Shown: piece by piece, positions 39,001 through 45,000 of the stretch
Position numbering within the stretch: the first letter of the stretch is position 1
How the letters are laid out: each line of letters starts with the position of its first letter
DNA from: Steromphala cineraria
Taxonomy: Eukaryota > Mollusca > Gastropoda > Trochida > Trochidae
Length of the DNA: 64,000 nt
Direction: 5' to 3'
Assembly (NCBI GenBank): GCA_916613615.1
Contig: OU744735.1
Location: 57,086,582 to 57,150,581 of the forward strand
Notes under the pieces: model-generated
The model's database searches: none
The model's input: only the letters and a program-made list of their open reading frames with translations
What the model was told of the DNA's origin: nothing
Program-made: the position numbers and the translations under genes

Positions 39001-42000
39001 CATTATTTAAGAGTTTTCAGTAATTTAAGAGTGGGTTACAAAAGTCTATCGAGTAGAAGGTTACAATAAACTGTAGCAATAGTAGAATTAGTTCAAAGCA
39101 ACAGCTAAATACAGACAGACGATAAGAAAAACCTTGACGACAGTAGTTAGGGTTACAGACAGGAGATATGAAGAACATTGACGACAGTAGTTAGGATTAC
39201 AGACAGGAGATATGAAGAACATTGACGACAGTAGTTAGGGTTACAGACAGGAGATATGAAGAACATTGACGACAGTAGTTAGGGTTACAGACAGGAGATA
39301 TGAAGAACATTGACGACAGTAGTTAGGATTACAGACAGGAGATATGAAGAACATTGACGACAGTAGTTAGGGTTACAGACAGGAGATATGAAGAACATTG
39401 ACGACAGTAGTTAGGGTTACAGACAGGAGATATGAAGAACATTGACGACAGTAGTTAGGGTTACAGACGGGAGATGTGAAGGACCTACGTTGACGACAGT
39501 AGTTAGGGTAACAGACGGGAGATATGAAGAACCTTGATGACAGTAGTTAGGGTAACAGACGGGAGATGTGAAGGACCTACGTTGAGGACAGTAGTTAGGG
39601 TTACAGACGGGAGATGTGAAGAACCTACGTTGACGACAGCAGTTAGGGTTACAGACAGGAGATATGAAGAACCTACGTTGACGACAGTACTTAGGGTTAC
39701 AGACGGGAGATATGAAGGACCTACGTTGACGACAGTAGATAGGGTTACAGACAGGAGATATGAAGAACCTTGATGACAGTAGTTAGGGTTACAGACAGGA
39801 GATATGAAGAACCTTGATGACAGTAGTTAGGATTACAGACAGGATATATGAAGAACCTTGACGACAGTAGTTAGGGTTACAGACAGGAGATATGAAGAAC
39901 CTACGTTGACGACAGTAGTTAGGGTTACAGACGGGAGATATGAAGAACCTACGATGACGACAGTAGTTAGGGTTACAGACGGGAGATATGAAGGACCTAC
40001 GTTGACGACAGTAGATAGGGTTACAGACAGGAGATATGAAGAACCTTGATGACAGTAGTTAGGGTTACAGACAGGAGATATGAAGAACCTTGATGACAGT
40101 AGTTAGGGTTACAGACAGGAGATATGAAGAACCTTGATGACAGTAGTTAGGATTACAGACAGGATATATGAAGAACCTTGACGACAGTAGTTAGGGTTAC
40201 AGACAGGAGATATGAAGAACCTACGTTGACTACAGTAGTTAGGGTTACAGACGGGAGATATGAAGAACCTACGTTGACGACAGTAGTTAGGGTTACAGAC
40301 GGGAGATATGAAGGATCTACGTTGACGACAGTAGTTAGGATTACAGACAGGAGATATGAAGAACATTGACGACAGTAGTTAGGGTTACAGACAGGAGATA
40401 TGAAGAACATTGACGACAGTAGTTAGGGTTACAGACAGGAGATATGAAGAACATTGACGACAGTAGTTAGGGTTACAGACGGGAGATGTGAAGGACCTAC
40501 GTTGACGACAGTAGTTAGGGTTACAGACGGGAGATATGAAGAACCTTGATGACAGTAGTTAGGGTAACAGACGGGAGATGTGAAGGACCTACGTTGAGGA
40601 CAGTAGTTAGGGTTACAGACGGGAGATGTGAAGAACCTACGTTGACGACAGCAGTTAGGGTTACAGACAGGAGATATGAAGAACCTACGTTGACGACAGT
40701 ACTTAGGGTTACAGACGGGAGATATGAAGGACCTACGTTGACGACAGTAGATAGGGTTACAGACAGGAGATATGAAGAACCTTGATGACAGTAGTTAGGG
40801 TTACAGACAGGAGATATGAAGAACCTTGATGACAGTAGATAGGATTACAGACAGGAGATATGAAGAACCTTGACGACAGTAGTTAGGGTTACAGACAGGA
40901 GATATGAAGAACCTACGTTGACGACAGTAGTTAGGGTTACAGACGGGAGATATGAAGAACCTACGATGACGACAGTAGTTAGGGTTACAGACGGGAGATA
41001 TGAAGGACCTACGTTGACGACAGTAGATAGGGTTACAGACAGGAGATATGAAGAACCTTGATGACAGTAGTTAGGGTTACAGACAGGAGATATGAAGAAC
41101 CTTGATGACAGTAGTTAGGGTTACAGACAGGAGATATGAAGAACCTTGATGACAGTAGTTAGGATTACAGACAGGAGATATGAAGAACCTTGACGACAGT
41201 AGTTAGGGTTACAGACAGGAGATATGAAGAACCTACGTTGACGACAGTAGTTAGGGTTACAGACGGGAGATATGAAGAACCTACGTTGACGACAGTAGTT
41301 AGGGTTACAGACGGGAGATATGAAGGATCTACGTTGACGACAGTAGTTAGGGTTACAGACGGGAGATATGAAGAACCTTGATGACAGTAGTTAGGGTTAC
41401 AGACAGGAGATATGAAGAACCTTGATGACAGTAGTTAGGATTACAGACAGGAGATATGAAGAACCTTGACGACAGTAGTTAGGGTTACAGACAGGAGATA
41501 TGAAGAACCTACGTTGACGACATTAGTTAGGGTTACAGACGGGAGATATGAAGAATCTACGTTGACGACAGTAGTTAGGGTTACAGACAGGAGATATGAA
41601 GAACCTTGATGACAGTAGTTAGGGTTACAGACAGGAGATAAGATGAACCTACGTTGACGACAGTAGTTAGGGTTACAGACGGGTTCGGTGAGTACAACAG
41701 GGTGGTTTATTTGTCCTTCTGTGTTGATTCCCAGATGTGTGAATATGTAGTCAAATATCTGCTCCTGAAACAGGTATAAAGATTAACTAATACTATTAAA
41801 TAAGATAAAATTTACAGCAATAAAAACTACATTATATTAAGTTCATATCGCAAAGCCAATCTGTAGCAAATAACCTATCACAAAATCATACTTTCTGCTG
41901 GTAATATTCCAGGCTTATAAATACACTATTATATATATATATTGCTAGTGAGTCTATCTGAAATCACACTGAGTTAATATTTTCTTTTTAAACTTCTTTT

Positions 42001-45000
42001 AAAGTTTTCTTTTTCCTATAGAAAATGAAAGACAGTGCACACAAAACTTCAGTTTACAAACCTGCACATCATACAAGGTGACCACGTTCCTATCAAACTG
42101 TGTCCGCAATATCCATCGCACCACTTCAATATTTGTGATGTCATTCCCGATTTGCAACTCTGAATCCTGAAAGGAAACACCTTATCTGTAGTAGAAGTAA
42201 AAAGCCAATTAAAGGTTACTAGACTATTAAAATACAATTCTGTTTGTCAGATAAGGTCAACTTAATTTGAATGATACATGTGTTAAGATTGACGAGATCA
42301 GTTTGGGTCACAAAATTTGTTTTAGATGAATCAGGGATGCAGATTCAAAATTTTGTCAATCAGACATTCAACTTTGACCCAAAACGGTGAACAGGAAGTA
42401 TTATTTATTCATGAATGAAATTATAAGAAATGTTTCTTGTTCCTTTATTGAAACATAAAGGTAAATAAAAACATTTTTCAAAACCTGTAACTTCATTATA
42501 ATAGAGAATGATGATAACAAAACTAATATATGATCAATTTGTATTCGATGGATACTTTGAGTGACACATGCTTTGATGAGAAATATTTGGAGCTTACAAT
42601 ATCAAAATTAAAAATATCATTGATTCAAAGTAAAATAGAACAAATAGGCGATGTTGTGTCAGGGTGATCAGCTGAGGGTGTCATTTGGCATTTTTGCAGA
42701 TCCTTTGAAATGCTAAAAGTATCCTACTTCTCAGAATTTTCATGGACACAAAACCAAAAGGTGGGACAATATCTAAAGCACCCCCTCTAGGAACATCGCC
42801 GACTAGTATAGGTGTACAAGTAGATAGCAAGCAAGATAATGATCATCATACTTTCTTCCCTCGTTGTTTTGCTGTGATGTTCTTGAAGATGAGTTGTGGT
42901 TGGTCCCCTGTTGCCCACCCCGCTCGACATTGGTAGGTGCCTGTCAAATAGAGATTATTAGTTATACCATTCAGACGCGTGGGATATGTTATGGATATAC
43001 CCACACTTCCCTTGGTGTCTCGCTCAATAACCTCCTGTTTGAATCGTGGGTCTCAGAGGTGTAGCATAGTGGAGCCGAGGAACCACCATTCAAACAGGAG
43101 GTTATTGAGCGATACACCGAGGGAAGTGTGGGTATATCTGACTTATACCCCACTCGGGTCAAGTCATATTTGACGAAAAAGAGCATTCCATCATTATTTA
43201 AGTATACAGCTCTTGACCTAACTAGATCAATAAAATATTAACAATACTCATCTAATTGCGGTTTAAAACTGTAAACTAGCTTCATTGCATTAAAATTGGT
43301 ACAGACTAGTATTTATATATACATAGGCTTATAGGCTCATAGGCTTATATATATAGAAAATATATATGTACATAAAACAACAGAAAATACCTCTACTTGT
43401 ATCAATCCTCATTAGCTCAGTCGATATTGTCGTTGCTCAACAACATAAAGGTCCCTGGTTTGATTCCCACCATCTTTGATTATAATTCTCAAAACTTATA
43501 ATTCTAAATTTTACAAGCCCGTTTATTTGCCAACGTTAAAGATCTCTTCTCCTGACTAAGTGTAGATTAACAATAAAGAGTAGGTGTATTAGAAAAGTAG
43601 AGGTGTATCCGTCAATACACCTACAGTTAGAACAAAGGAAACCATAGCAACGAGACTGGAAGTGGGCTATAAGGGGAATTATCAGACTCCAGGTTGATGT
43701 TATGTGACAAGCTTCTAAGCTGATATTAGAGTAGTTAAATTATGTAATCGAAATTCAGTATTACAAATTTGGAGGTTTAAAAACATTTGTCAACTTAGAG
43801 ATTACAATTTTGCCTCCATATTGTGTTGAAACTAATGTTGTAACGATAGAACGGCATCAGTAATCATGATACTTAATGTGAAGAATGAATTGTGGTGCGA
43901 TGTCTGTATAGTAACATTTTGGTTTTAAATACAATGAAAATAGTGTATCGTGACATGTGTCTTATCAATTGTATTATTCAATTATTACCAATGTCCGTTT
44001 CTTCACAATTTTAGTTAAAACAACTTCAAAAGAGAGTCTTTAGATCCATGACAATAAACATTCAAAGCAAAGAGCCTATTCATGAACCTACCGTTGTCTA
44101 TGACAAGGGGCACCTTGCTGTCTCTGATAGCCTATTCACAAACCTACCGTTGTCTATGACAAGGGGAACCTTGCTGTCTCTGATAGCCTATTCACGAACC
44201 TACCGTTGTCTATGACAAGGGGCACCTTGCTGTCTCTGATAGCCTATTCACAAACCTACCGTTGTCTATGACAAGGGGCACCTTGCTGTCTCTGATAGCC
44301 TATTCACGAACCTACCGTTGTCTATGACAAGGGGCACCTTGCTGTCTCTGATAGCCTATTCACTACCTACCGTTGTCTATGACAAGGGGCACCTTGCTGT
44401 CTCTGATAGCCTATTCACGACCTACCGTTGTCTATGACAAGGGGCACCTTGCTGTCTCTGATAGCCTATTCACAAACCTACCGTTGTCTATGACAAGGGG
44501 CACCTTGCTGTCTCTGATAGCCTATTCACGAACCTACCGTTGTCTATGACAAGGGGCACCTTGCTGTCTCTGATAGCCTATTCACAAACCTACCGTTGTC
44601 TATGACAAGGGGAACCTTGCTGTCTCTGATAGCCTATTCACGAACCTACCGTTGTCTATGACAAGGGGCACCTTGCTGTCTCTGATAGCCTATTCACAAA
44701 CCTACCGTTGTCTATGACAAGGGGCACCTTGCTGTCTCTGATAGCCTATTCACAAACCTACCGTTGTCTATGACAAGGGGCACCTTGCTGTCTCTGATAG
44801 CCTATTCACGAACCTACCGTTGTCTATGACAAGGGGCACCTTGCTGTTTCTGATAGCCTATTCACGAACCTACCGTTGTCTATGACAAGGGGCACCTTGC
44901 TGTCTCTGATAGCCTATTCACGAACCTACCGTTGTCTATGACAAGGGGCACCTTGCTGTCTCTGATAGCCTATTCACGAACCTACCGTTGTCTATGACAA

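Noticed and set aside
39534..41381. Repetitive [11 protein letters not shown] and [11 protein letters not shown] open frames
   Set aside because: They are translations of the exon 4 edge array. Only the outermost copy belongs to ACTR5.
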